Source: Mesocentrotus franciscanus
Lineage: Eukaryota > Echinodermata > Echinoidea > Camarodonta > Strongylocentrotidae
Assembly (NCBI GenBank): GCA_037976565.1
Contig: CP137674.1
Location: 8,413,789 to 8,477,788 of the forward strand
Reading direction: 5' to 3'
Length of the DNA stretch: 64,000 nucleotides
The position numbers were made by a program, and so were the translations under genes. Below are positions 1 to 9,271 of this stretch, one piece after another. The first letter of the stretch is position 1. The number at the start of each line of letters is the position of its first letter. Below the pieces are notes generated by a model. That model was not told where the DNA came from. It did no database searches and saw only the letters and a list, made by a program, of their open reading frames with translations.

Positions 1-90
1 AAGAAGAAGAAGAAGAAGAAGAAGAAGAAGAAGAAGAAGAAGAAGAGGAGGAAGAGGAAGAGGAGGAGGAGGAGGAGGAGGAGGAGGAGG
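1..90. repeat. AAG/AGG microsatellite
   Basis: The window opens in a pure purine run, (AAG)n passing into (AGG)n. It lies in the DPH2 intron that precedes the first visible exon. Confidence 0.95.
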
Positions 91-178
91 TACTACTAGT
101 TGTAGTATTGTTGTTAATATTGATATCAGGAGGAGGAGGAGGTACTAGTTGTAGTATTGTTGTTAATATTGATATCAC
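79..178. repeat. Two-copy 49-bp tandem duplication
   Basis: An AGG-rich start followed by TAGTTGTAGTATTGTTGTTA and ATATTGATATC occurs twice in direct succession, with a 3-base difference near the start of the unit. The second copy ends about 24 bases before the DPH2 exon. Confidence 0.85.
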
Positions 179-201
179 TATCATTCAACCTATGTCATCA
201 G

Positions 202-422
202 CTGTTGCGTGGACGAGGTAGCAGCACAACATGCTGGAGCAGATGCAATCATTCACTTCGGTCCAGCGTGCCTTAGCCCAACCAAGCGATTCCCTGTTCT
301 CTACGTCTTCGGCCGTGGTGGGATCGACCTGGAGAAGTGCTGCGAAAGTTTCCAGTCGTTGATTTGTGACAGGAACCAGCATGTCCTTGTTCTGTCAGAT
401 GTGATATATTCTCATGCTACGG
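202..422 (+). CDS. DPH2: DPH2 internal exon (first visible)
   Basis: The acceptor AG is at 200-201 and the donor GTAAGC starts at 423. The first base completes a codon split by the upstream intron (AG|C, Ser). It encodes [20 protein letters not shown], then a [11 protein letters not shown] segment, and ends in HAT plus one base. The CC pair is the conserved cysteine pair of the Dph2 N-terminal half. Confidence 0.9.
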
Positions 423-3400
423 GTAAGCTCCATAATGATGATCAAACTTAAGATAATGAAATCCTACATTTATAGAACATTATGTACCTCACTTTAGAAA
501 TCTAGCCATCTGATTGGTCGAAATTGAAGTCATGATTTTAGCCATGCCCCGCCTACCAGTCAATTGTCTTTTAAAAAGTACCCTCGTACCTGCCTACCAG
601 TCAATAGTCTTTTGAAAAGTACCCTCATACCCGCCTACCCCATTGGTTTAGGTGTTAAAATTGTCTTTGTGCGAGCACGGACACCATACAGTGCCTTTTG
701 TCTGCGATTCCCAAATGATTAAAACTTTCAGTCATTTTTCAGCGAAGATTAACAGACAGTGTCTCAGATTTTCCATGATGTTTTAACCAATCTTTACTCA
801 ATAAAAGGATAGGGTAAGAATTCTTGGTAGATTTTTGTTTAAATTCGGCATATAAAAGACATATCGACTGCTTTAATATTCGAGGACTGGCTGTTTCTAT
901 ACTTGCTCGCGGGAAAGTTGAATCTGCTGCCATCACCCCTCGGTGCGCCGAGGGGTGAGTGATAGCAGCGGATTCAACTTCCCCTTGATCGATAAAAACA
1001 GCCAGTCCTCTCGTAGCAGTCGATATCTCTATACTAGTTTGATGGAAGCAAAGATCATTCAAAAAAAAAGTTAGAGTTATTGCAATATCAGTCCAAGACT
1101 ACAAAAGTTATGGCATTTTGAACTTTACAGTATTAAATGATATATTGTGAATCCCCTGTAGGCTGGGCAGTTTTTATCTAGATATATAATTTTTTTTTTT
1201 TTTTTTTTGGTATTTATGATGTCACATCTCACCTACTCCCTCTCCTTCTCTTTTTCCTCTTCCTCCTTCTTCTTCTCATTATTATTGTTAACATTCTCTT
1301 TCTCATTCTTCTTTCCTCTTCCTCCTCCTTTTCTTCTCCTCCTTCTTCTCCATATTCTACCTCCTTTTCATCCTTCTTCTTCTCCTTCTCCTTCTTCTTC
1401 ATCTTATTCCAACTTTTCATCCTCCTCTTCTTTTTCTTCTTCTTATTCACCTCATCCTTCCTTCTCTTCCTCTTTCTCTTCCTTTTCCTCCTCCTCTTCT
1501 TGTTTTCTCTTCTTCTAAAATGTATAAACTAAAGTACCCTGGAGTAAGGCATCCACATTTATATCAGAAAATTAGTCCAATATGAACCCAAAAAAACTGG
1601 CATGTGATCAGGGCCCAAATTAATTTTTTGTCCACGGGGGCTCTTCCAAAAAAAAAGAGCCCCCGTGAGCCTTCTCACGGGGGCTATTTTAGTACTGACG
1701 GGGGCTCTTTTTTAATACAAATTTCCATTGAATTGATACCCATGATACTCTTTGTTATTTCATCATTATCAGGCGCGGATCTAGCTTAATTTTGCTAAGG
1801 GGTTGACCCAATGATGCTGCAGAGCATCGTCCACGTACGAGCCGCATAGCGGCGAGGCGATTTTTTTTTTTGGGGGGGGTTGCTTTTTGGAACCCCCGTA
1901 AGTGATGTTTTCCTGGCATCTACTAACACAATGGAGATCATAGAAAACAGTGCATGATAATGTCTTTTTAAAATAAGTAACAGTTTTAAAGGGGGGGGGT
2001 TGACCCAATGACGATGCGGATACTGTGTGGGTCTGGACACATGGCGTTTTCCATGCACATCACATTTTCACTTGGCAGCCCAAGGGGAGGGGGGGGGGGA
2101 GGTTAAACCCGGCCCCCATCCCCGTAGATCCGCCACTTATTATCATTTATTTAAGTCGGCATTTCCCTCTTACAACTTCACAAGTTACAGGGGTTATATT
2201 GTCGACTTTCATCCCGAGATGACATTCTCTCAGTTTCTTCCCATTCTGCACATTCCCCCTTATCATTCAAAGCAACCTTAATTTATTACATTTTTTCTTT
2301 AGTCTTTACTATATCCTTCCACAACATCTTTGGTCTTCCTCTCCTTCTCAATATTGATTTACTGATCGAAGTTCATTATTTGCTGGTCTGTTAAAATCAC
2401 TAGATTTCAGAGGATTCACGCTTTTCACAACGACTTACCCATGTTTCGGTCCTTGCGCGATCGCCTCTAGCTCTCTTGCCTCTTGCGGCGAATAAGCGCA
2501 CATTTGTTTACAATATGGCGGCCTCTAGACACCGAAAAATATGAGCGAGAAATCCTGCACGCTAATCTAACTTCCATAGTTCCATTTCATTGGTTTAAGG
2601 TTTGAAATACATATTAAGTTGAAACTCAATATTGTGTGAAAGTTATAACAGAAAAGATAATCTTTATTCTATAATTCCAGGGGGCGATTTTTAATTTTGC
2701 AATCGCCCCCTGAGCACTCTGACGGAGGCGATTATCTAGCTCACGGGGGCGAATCGCCCATCACCCCCGTGTATTTTGAGCGTTGCATGTGATTGTCTGT
2801 GAAACCACATACTAATTACTTACACAAACTGTTTTCTGCCATACCCAGATGAGCTCCAAGCAAGGCTTCAAGAAGACTACCCGAATGCTGTCTTCTCTAG
2901 CATTGACTCAATGCCAACCATGTCGCCCAAGGACACCCGGACCGGCTCCAGCCTATCAGGGATGGAGGGTCTTGACTGCCATTGCAACTCCGGTACCTGC
3001 TGCAGCAAAGGTCAATCAAACATTCAATCAAAGGAGACTGTTGAAACTTCACAAGCCTCTTCATCTGTTACCAGCAAAGAGGAAACAGGAGATCATAAAG
3101 ATGAGGAAAGGACCAAAGGAGAGGTGGAAGGAAAATTTTCAATGAAAGGAGAAAGTTTGGTGAAGGAAAATGGGAAGAGTTGTTTCTGTGGTAGGACGCT
3201 CAATTTGAAACCTGGCACCCGCCTTGAAGACTACGCTGTGTTCTATCTTGGAGTGGAGAGCAGGACGTTGACAAATTTCATGATGGTCTTGAACAAGTGT
3301 ACGTTCTATACGTTTGACCCTGCGACCTGCTGCGGGAGACAGGAAACACTGAATGTCAATCGCGCCCTCATGCGGCGATACCACCTCATAGAGAAGGCAA

Positions 3401-6283
3401 AGGACGCCAATGTAGTTGGAATATTGGCTGGCACACTGGGTGTCGCAAACTACCTGGATATCATCTCCCACCTCAAGAGCTTACTGAAGCATGCCGGGAA
3501 GAAGAGCTATGTCTTCGCTGTCGGGAAACTGAATGTTCCCAAACTTGCCAACTTTATGGAAGTTGACGTGTACGTGTTGGTTGCATGCCCCGAGAATAGC
3601 CTCGTGGACTCTAAGGAATTCTATCGTCCTGTAGTCACGCCTTTTGAGATGGAGATAGCATGCAACGAGGCCAGGGAGTGGACCGGGGAATACATCACAG
3701 ACTTTCAGACACTACTTCCAGGTAAAAAAAAAAAATATGTTTTTTTTTCTATGGTGTTACTGTATGTGCAAAATCTATTCAGTGTTACAGATATTCAGGA
3801 AATCAAGGAAAACGTAAACTACATGTACATTTTCATCACTGACTTTCAGACACTACTTCCATGTAAAACAACCAAAAAATCAGCTGTTGTGTTACTGTAT
3901 ACATGTACAGTATATGTACTAAATCTGTTCGTAGATTAAAGGGAGTGTAGCCTGACGAGACTATGTGTCTCTCCCGTGGCTTGACTCGGGGGCCAATTGG
4001 GTATAATATGACTACGGAGGACGCGACCGCAGCAATCACGTGCGTGCAACATACGTGAAACTGAAGCGTGAGGAGAACTTCCGTCTTTTTCGCGAATGCT
4101 AGCGTGCGCTGACCATGTAGAGATTAAGTCGCTGACTACCGTTAATCAAGTCCATTAGTTTACGTGCAGTTGTCCAAAAGAAGACATACACTGTAGATGG
4201 CATTAACTAGTATTTGCCAAGCTACACTCCCTTTAAGAGATTCAGGAAATTGAAAAAGTGAAATTTTTTATAATCAAGTAATATGGTAGCTTACATACTT
4301 ACTGCCACGATATTGCTGTCATCTGAATTTCTGAAGTATTGTAGTAGCTTGTATAATTCATTGCATGTTATGGCAGTTTTGCCCATGGGCCTGCTTAAAA
4401 TAATCCTCACCTGATAAATAGTGGCCAAAAAGGGATTGTCATATTGGGGTTACATTCTTTTTCTTCTTTTTTTCCATTTCTGTAGCAAATATTGAATAAG
4501 TAGATGTACCTGTGAATTCAGATACTGGTAAACAGTTTTAATCATTTAACGTTACCCTAGCCATGAGGCATCTTTGATTGGCAGGTTGTATATTACACAG
4601 GAAATAGTTGAGTGAAATCTACACAAACAGGTGTGTAACAATGGCAGGCATGGTAGCGTGTAGATTACAGGATGAAAATTACAAGAAATCAACACTTGAT
4701 GAATTTCATGGTCAGAATTTGTAAACAAGGAGGAATGTGTAATTTACAATCAGTGAGCTTGATGAAATAAAAATGTATTTTAGTATTTGATGGTTCAGAT
4801 CGATTTTGGGATTTCAAGTCGGAACTGAATTGAATTCATTGTAGAAAATGCCAAGAGCTGCCACTGAAAATGGTTTTAAGGGCATAGTGTTATGGTTTAT
4901 ATCTGAGCATTTTGTTATCTCATTATCATAATAAGTCTAATGGGTATATTTATAATATGTCAAACCAAGAGTGGATGCCTTGATTTTGGAGTTATTATAC
5001 ATTCAAGCCAAATTTTAACCTCTTATTTCTTCAATATTACAATTGAGAGGAATATTCAAAGAAGCTTAGAATATTTCGCATATATCGCTATTTCTTATTC
5101 CCACCCAAAATCAGAGAAGTGTGATGAAATATTGGGGCCTTACCAAATATATACAGTATGTAGCCTTTATAAAGATTTGGATTATCTTTTTGCTTTTTTT
5201 TTTTTTTTACATCCAGGTTGTAGCAGACGTTACATTTGTTCAAAAATCCACCTGATGAGGATAAAACTTTATAGCAGCTTTGAATACATGTATATAGTGT
5301 AGTGCTATTTGTCATCTAAATGAGTTTTGGGGCCTTCCAAAAAGAGAATTCAATCATATTCTTGTCATTTCATTTCATTTCATTTTATTCCATTCATCAT
5401 ATAAAAACATATATATTTGATATTTACAGAAACATGTAGTATAGAACATACAAACAACATAACGAAAGATAAACACAAAATACAATTATAAAGATGAATG
5501 AGGAAACCGGCAAGAAAGAGAACATTAAGTCTTACGTGGTGCTGGTCCCTTACGACATAATAAAGAATTGTCTCTCTCACCCCCAATATAGGTTCTAGCC
5601 GACATGTCGAGATATCAGCCTCATCCAATTCTTCTGAGCGGACAGATCTATCTCTGGTGACAGGAAAGCTTCGATCGCTAGGTACCAGGGAGGATGATGA
5701 TGATGGAGATAATAGATTGATGGGTAGAAGCGCTGATGCGGGGGCTCTTGTGAGCAGAGATGAACCATTGACAGTCTCGAATGTGCACAAGAACGCAAGT
5801 AAGTTTCTTGCCTATAAATTGGCATTAATGATTGAGTGTAAAATCTGATTTTATACCTTTCATCGCTGACCTTTTCTTTCTCCTTTTGTCTATCTGTCTG
5901 TTTCTCTCTCTGTATGATTGCTCGCACTGAATCTCTATCTTTCTTATTATTTAATTCTCTTAATCTCTCTCTCTCTCTCTTCCGTTCTCCTTATCTTTCT
6001 CCCTCTCTTTTATATCTCCATCCCCACCCCCTTTCTTTATCACTGCCTACATAACAATCACTCTGTCTCCCTCTCTACCCCCCTCTATCTCTCTCTCTCT
6101 TTTCCCATCTCCCTCTTTTCTATCCATCTCTCAATCTCTCACTCTCTCTCTCCCATCTCAGGTGAATATCTCATGGGGCGTTCGTGGCAGGGGTTGGAAC
6201 AGAAGCTCGGGCAGACCCCTGTTACCAAGGCAACAGAGGGCAGGAAAGGCATCGCTGCTGGGTATACCCATGAAGAAACGTGA
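202..6283 (+). CDS. DPH2: DPH2, diphthamide biosynthesis protein 2 (5' end outside window)
   Basis: Spliced gene, exons 202-422, 2849-3721, 5592-5798 and 6162-6283; all visible boundaries obey GT-AG and the phases agree. The visible exons code for about 473 residues ending at TGA 6281-6283. Dph2 pairs with Dph1 in the cytosol. The Dph1-Dph2 radical-SAM [4Fe-4S] enzyme moves a 3-amino-3-carboxypropyl group from SAM to a histidine of eEF2, the first step of diphthamide synthesis. Family marks seen: [20 protein letters not shown] at the start, [40 protein letters not shown] followed by [32 protein letters not shown], and the C-terminal [20 protein letters not shown]. The paired Cys of SCC and the Cys of ACPENS match conserved Dph2 cysteines. 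A Lys/Glu-rich, Cys-containing linker (from about 2950 to 3190) looks longer than in vertebrate forms. The start codon and N-terminal part lie upstream. It converges with the Mnk gene downstream. Confidence 0.93.
551..640. repeat. 41-bp tandem repeat, about two copies
   Basis: GCCTACCAGTCAATTGTCTT and the following TTTAAAAAGTACCCTC are repeated with a few substitutions, then a third partial start appears (GCCTACC). Confidence 0.85.
861..1026. repeat. Long inverted repeat (foldback element), arms about 80 bp
   Basis: The left arm begins ATATCGACTG and the right arm ends CAGTCGATAT. The centre is CCCCTCGGTGCGCCGAGGGG, near 945. Both arms carry the GGACTGGCTGTTT motif and its complement. The arms match closely and there is almost no loop, so the single strand would form a long hairpin. 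It is probably a non-autonomous foldback transposon. Confidence 0.85.
1187..1518. repeat. Poly-T and CT-rich simple sequence
   Basis: A T run near 1191-1208 is followed by about 290 bases of almost uninterrupted pyrimidines on the + strand (TTC, CTC, TCC units). Open frames across it are compositional artefacts. Confidence 0.9.
1632..1711. repeat. G-rich hairpin with an extra half-copy
   Basis: CACGGGGGCTCTT pairs with AAGAGCCCCCGTG around an A-rich loop. Two further CACGGGGGCT/GACGGGGGCTCTTT half sites follow. A similar G-rich hairpin stands at 2680-2768 in the same intron. Confidence 0.75.
1771..2136. mobile_element. MITE-like element with GGCGGATCTA termini
   Basis: The left end AGGCGCGGATCTAGCTT and the right end CCCGTAGATCCGCCACT are inverted relatives. 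The body is rich in G runs and contains two GGGGTTGACCCAATGA motifs. It carries no coding capacity. Target-site duplication is uncertain. Confidence 0.6.
2680..2768. repeat. GGGGGCGAT hairpin pair
   Basis: GGGGGCGATTTTT and its complement AATCGCCCCC form one stem; a second GGAGGCGATT/GGGGGCGAATCGCCC set follows, closed by CACCCCCGTG. It lies 80 bases before the DPH2 acceptor. Confidence 0.7.
2849..3721 (+). CDS. DPH2: DPH2 large central exon
   Basis: Acceptor AG at 2847-2848; the donor GTAAAA follows 3721. Joined to the previous exon in phase it reads [20 protein letters not shown], then a variable linker containing CHCNSGTCC and a Lys/Glu-rich stretch, then the conserved core from [15 protein letters not shown] through [18 protein letters not shown]. 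The split last codon (G|GT) continues in the next exon. The linker is poorly conserved in the family. The core is typical Dph2. Confidence 0.92.
3693..4275 (+). repeat. Tandem duplication of the exon 3' end and donor region
   Basis: The last 28 bases of the DPH2 exon (ending ACTTCCA, 3693-3720) recur almost exactly at 3834-3861. There the real donor CCAGGTAAAA is replaced by CCATGTAAAA. The matching GTTACTGTAT, AAATCTATTC and ATTCAGGAAAT motifs downstream show that the unit is about 140 bp. The second copy is interrupted by the MITE at 3940-4232 and resumes at GATTCAGGAAATTG. Confidence 0.8.
3722..5591 (+). other. DPH2 intron, 1.9 kb
   Basis: Contains the boundary duplication and a MITE. The rest (4.25-5.59 kb) is AT-rich with no recognisable gene; TTTCATTTCATTTCATTTCA-type short repeats occur near 5365-5385. 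Confidence 0.75.
3940..4232. mobile_element. TTAA-flanked MITE, TIR AGGGAGTGTAGC
   Basis: The left end AGGGAGTGTAGCCTG and right end GCTACACTCCCT are inverted repeats, each bordered by TTAA. The element is 293 bp and non-coding. It sits inside the second copy of the exon-boundary duplication, so it arrived after that duplication. TTAA targets are typical of piggyBac-type transposases; the family is not assigned. Confidence 0.8.
5592..5798 (+). CDS. DPH2: DPH2 exon, acidic linker region
   Basis: Acceptor ATATAG before 5592 and donor GTAAGT from 5799. It encodes [20 protein letters not shown], then LVTGKLRSL (conserved) and an Asp-rich variable run (REDDDDGDN), ending NVHKNA plus one base. Phase matches both neighbours. 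Confidence 0.88.
5878..6160 (+). repeat. CT-rich tract filling the last DPH2 intron
   Basis: Nearly all of the 363-bp intron (5799-6161) is pyrimidine-rich, with (CT)n stretches near 5962-5980 and 6085-6110. It ends in an ordinary polypyrimidine-AG acceptor. Confidence 0.85.
6162..6283 (+). CDS. DPH2: DPH2 terminal exon
   Basis: Acceptor CTCAG before 6162; it reads [20 protein letters not shown], then [20 protein letters not shown] and TGA. The WQGLE-LGQTPVT-GRKGIA pattern is the conserved C-terminus of Dph2. Confidence 0.92.
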
Positions 6284-6359
6284 CAACAACAGGCACCGTC
6301 TCAAGAATTCCTAGGTCTTTATTCATAAAAAAAGCATACTAGCTTTTGTCCAGATTTAA

Positions 6360-6592
6360 GGCCTAGTAGCTAAGTTGGTATAGTTAGTCCACTAAGTTAT
6401 GGAGCACCAAGTGTCAACTGCTTCAGTTATGTTATAAGGATAACCCTAATCCGGGCCGGAACCTTTCCTGACCATCAGAAGCAGAGGTAATGAATGATTG
6501 CAGGACCCTCAGGGAGAACAGTATTGATACTGATTAAAGGCTACCCTGGGTAAACAAGACTTATTATTATTGTTGTTGTTGTTACTATTATT
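6360..6592 (+). mobile_element. tRNA-derived SINE, diverged copy
   Basis: The 3' half, from GATTGCAGGACCCTCAGGG through CTACCCTGGGTAAACAAGAC, closely matches the SINE at 60604-60935 and ends in a TTATTATTG-type tail. The head (GCTAAGTTGGTATAG) is a weak tRNA A-box-like sequence. Confidence 0.7.
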
Positions 6593-6950
6593 AGCAAACC
6601 TCAACCCTGACTCTGTGCTCTATTCTTTACCAATGACGCAGAGGACTAACGTAACTCATGATCCATTCTGTTTTACATGATGCTTATCTAGTCGAATTTT
6701 ATTTTACAAAATACTCAGGACCGACACAGCTAGCTGCATTTTTCATGTTATTCTTTGTCTTATTACAGCAGGGATCATTTCTCTCAAAGTTCCCTGTCTT
6801 TTAATAATTTGAATTTGAATGTATTTTAATGTTACATACACTCATTTTAATAGTGTATTTTTTATTGTATTTCAATCAGGACCATGATGAAAAACAGCTT
6901 TGCCGATCATGTTTATCCTGAATAATGATGTTCAAATAAATAAATAGATT

Positions 6951-7032
6951 ACCAAGTACCTCGGAGAGGACTCAAAGCCGTCAGTCCTCTGGTCGCTTAC
7001 CGACAAGCATACACATGCTTTCTAGCAGTTAG
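6951..7032 (+). mobile_element. Fragment of a second SINE family
   Basis: ACCAAGTACCTCGGAGAGGA, then AAAGCCGTCAGTCCTCTGG and the later CATGCTTTCTAGCAGT match the 3' part of the SINE at 63341-63536. Confidence 0.65.
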
Positions 7033-7149
7033 GAAAAACAAACCAACAAACAAATAATTATAATGATAAATACATTTATACTGCTCCCATACCTGTATCC
7101 ACCCCAGGGGATGCTCAAGATGCTCTCAAAGTACAAGGTTTACCTGGCT

Positions 7150-7345
7150 TTAGCTAGCTGCTCTAAGATGCTGAAAGCAAGCAAGAAGTGACGTTCCACA
7201 AGATACCCATGTGTTACACCTGGGTAGAGAATGGCAGCTGTAGATTAATGTCTTGCCAATTAACGTTGGTGTCGCGGCAGGGATCAAATACGTTCCCTGT
7301 GATCTACAGTCTGTTGACTTATCTACTAGACCACAACACCTCAAT
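7150..7345 (-). mobile_element. tRNA-derived SINE, minus orientation
   Basis: Read on the - strand it starts GAGGTGTTGTGGTCTAGTAG (A box), continues GACTGTAGATCACAGGG, then a B-box-like TTTGATCCCTGCCGCG, and then GGCAAGACATTAATCTACA. These are the landmarks of the copy at 60604. Confidence 0.8.
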
Positions 7346-7639
7346 GTATATGTACTTGAACATGTAGATTATCGGGACCATGAGATTATTGTTACGATAG
7401 GAATTACATTTATAACCTTTACAGGTAGATTTATTTCATGTTTACTTTCATATTCTGAACTACTTACGTTGTCCTATCTCAACAGTAGCTCTAAGGTTTT
7501 GTTCACACATTTTATTTAGACAAGAAATCTGCTGGATTTGTTTGAACAGTTATTATTTTCCAGAATTATCTAGAATATTAGCTCATCATTTCTAAAGTGT
7601 GTGTATTGGGTTTTTACAGACGTGTATCAATCAGATATG

Positions 7640-7776
7640 ATTATTTACGTCTGGGGACCGACCTTTAACGTCACCATCCGAAAGACGTGACTCAGTTTTG
7701 AACCTGCGTCCTCGGCTGAATCAGTTCGTAACTTCCACTGTTAGCTGGATTACAGGCGCACGCCACAACACTTCTC
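7640..7776 (-). mobile_element. SINE with a 7SL-like head
   Basis: On the - strand the head is GTTGTGGCGTGCGCCTGTAA followed by TCCAGCTA, close to the 5' domain of 7SL RNA. After about 45 bases comes a B-box-like GCAGGTTCAAAACTG, and then CTTTCGGATGG and GTTAAAGGTCGGTCCCC. The orientation and limits are approximate. It could be a 7SL-derived SINE, a 7SL pseudogene or a chance resemblance of a tRNA-type SINE. Confidence 0.55.
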
Positions 7777-8033
7777 TAAAATACAAGTTATTTCTGACTT
7801 AATTTACTATAAGAAAAATGTAGTTTCTCGCCAACTTTCATTTTTTTCCCTACTCCAATTTTTGAATATACATGCACAATTTTGCATTGAAAAACATGAG
7901 ATTAAATAAAATCAAACTGTAGCTTCTTCATCATACATATTATATCCTTGTATGTACTTTGTTGTTTGGTTGTATTTGATTTTATTTGTTTTGATTTTAA
8001 TTTGATTTAACTTACTTTAATTTACTTCACTTT

Positions 8034-8419
8034 ATAAAGTTGAGTTCTGGTCATGCGATTGCATTGTGAAAGAAACGGTGTGGAATCGATCAGAAAAGGT
8101 TGATCATCTAGCAAATAAGTATTGGCGTATACTGCAAGGTTCTGGAATCATCAAAATGATATAAGAAATTTTGCTCAGTCTGGTGAAGTTACAAGCACTG
8201 TACACAGAAAGATGTATATGGGACTACACGAACATGTGGCATAAAAATCCGTCCCGATTTGTATGTTTGTACATGCCATATTTAGAATATTAAGGCATTT
8301 GAAGAGCCATGCTTTTCAGGGAACATTTTTTCTCTGATCAATGTTCTTCCACACTTGCATAATACAATGATAACGCTCACAAATTATTTTTCACCTCTTC
8401 CCAGAACTCAACCTTCTCT
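8034..8419 (+). mobile_element. TTAA MITE family A, copy 1
   Basis: Starts AAAGTTGAGTTCTGG and ends CCAGAACTCAACCTTCTCT before TTAA. The body matches the copies at 56303 and 60044 almost base for base (for example GAAAGAAACG, CAGAAAGATGTA). The left TTAA is not intact. Confidence 0.88.
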
Positions 8420-8431
8420 TTAAGTGAATTT

Positions 8432-9271
8432 ATTATCCCCTCGCCGACGAAGTCGGAGGGGATAAAGAAACGCTGCTGTCCTTCCTTCCGTCCGTCCGTT
8501 CGTAACAAATTTGGTTTCCGATCGATAACTTCAGTAATGTTTGACAGATTTTCATAGAGATATATATATCTCTATGCAGATTTTAATGAAGTTTGATATG
8601 AAGGTACATGGTTCAAAATACAGGCTACGTTCGATTTCGGAGTATGTAGGTCAAAGGTCATAGCTCATTAAATATGCGAAAAAATACATCTGGTTTCCGA
8701 TCGATAACTTTAGTAATGTTTGACGGATTTTAATGAATTTTTATATTAAGGTACATGGTATCAAAACACAGCCTAAGTTCGATTTCGTAGTATGTAGGTC
8801 AAAGGTCATAGCTCATTTAATATGCGAATCTGGTTTCCGATCGATAACTTTAGTAATGTTTGATAGATTTTAATGATTTTTGATATGAAGGTTCATGGAA
8901 TCAAAACACAGCCTGAGTTTGATTTCGGAGTATGTAGGTCAAAGGTCATAGCTCATTAAATATGCGAATCTGGTTTCCGTTCGATAACTTAATAATGTTT
9001 GACGGATTTTAATGAAATTTGATATGAAGGTAGGCCTACATGGTATCAAAACACAGCCTAAGTTAAATTTCGGAGTATGTAGGTCAAAGGTGAAAGGTCA
9101 TAGCTCATTAAATATGCAAAAACACCTAATTATATATGTGAAAATGTGGTTAACTTCCTTGCCTAGTAATATAATAGTATAGTCTAATGGAGGGAACTTG
9201 TTCTGAAGTATATAGGCCATTTGTACCCTGCGAGGGGATGCTACGCTTTGCGTTGACTTTTCTAGTTTTAT
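8432..9271. mobile_element. Element with terminal hairpin and four ~140-bp internal repeats
   Basis: It opens with CCCCTCGCCGACGAAGTCGG and AGGGGATA, a hairpin, then a run of CCGTCCGTCCG. About four tandem units follow, each with GGTTTCCGATCGATAACTT, ACATGGTATCAAAACACAGC and GTAGGTCAAAGGTCATAGCT. It closes with GCGAGGGGATGCTACGCTTT. The layout resembles non-autonomous elements common in marine animals; the superfamily is not assigned. Confidence 0.75.

Larger units (their letters stand above)
423..2848 (+). other. DPH2 intron, 2.4 kb, repeat-filled
   Basis: GTAAGC donor and CCCAG acceptor. It contains a short tandem repeat, a long hairpin, a CT-rich tract, two G-rich hairpins and a TIR element, each listed separately. 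No further coding exon was recognised. Confidence 0.8.
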
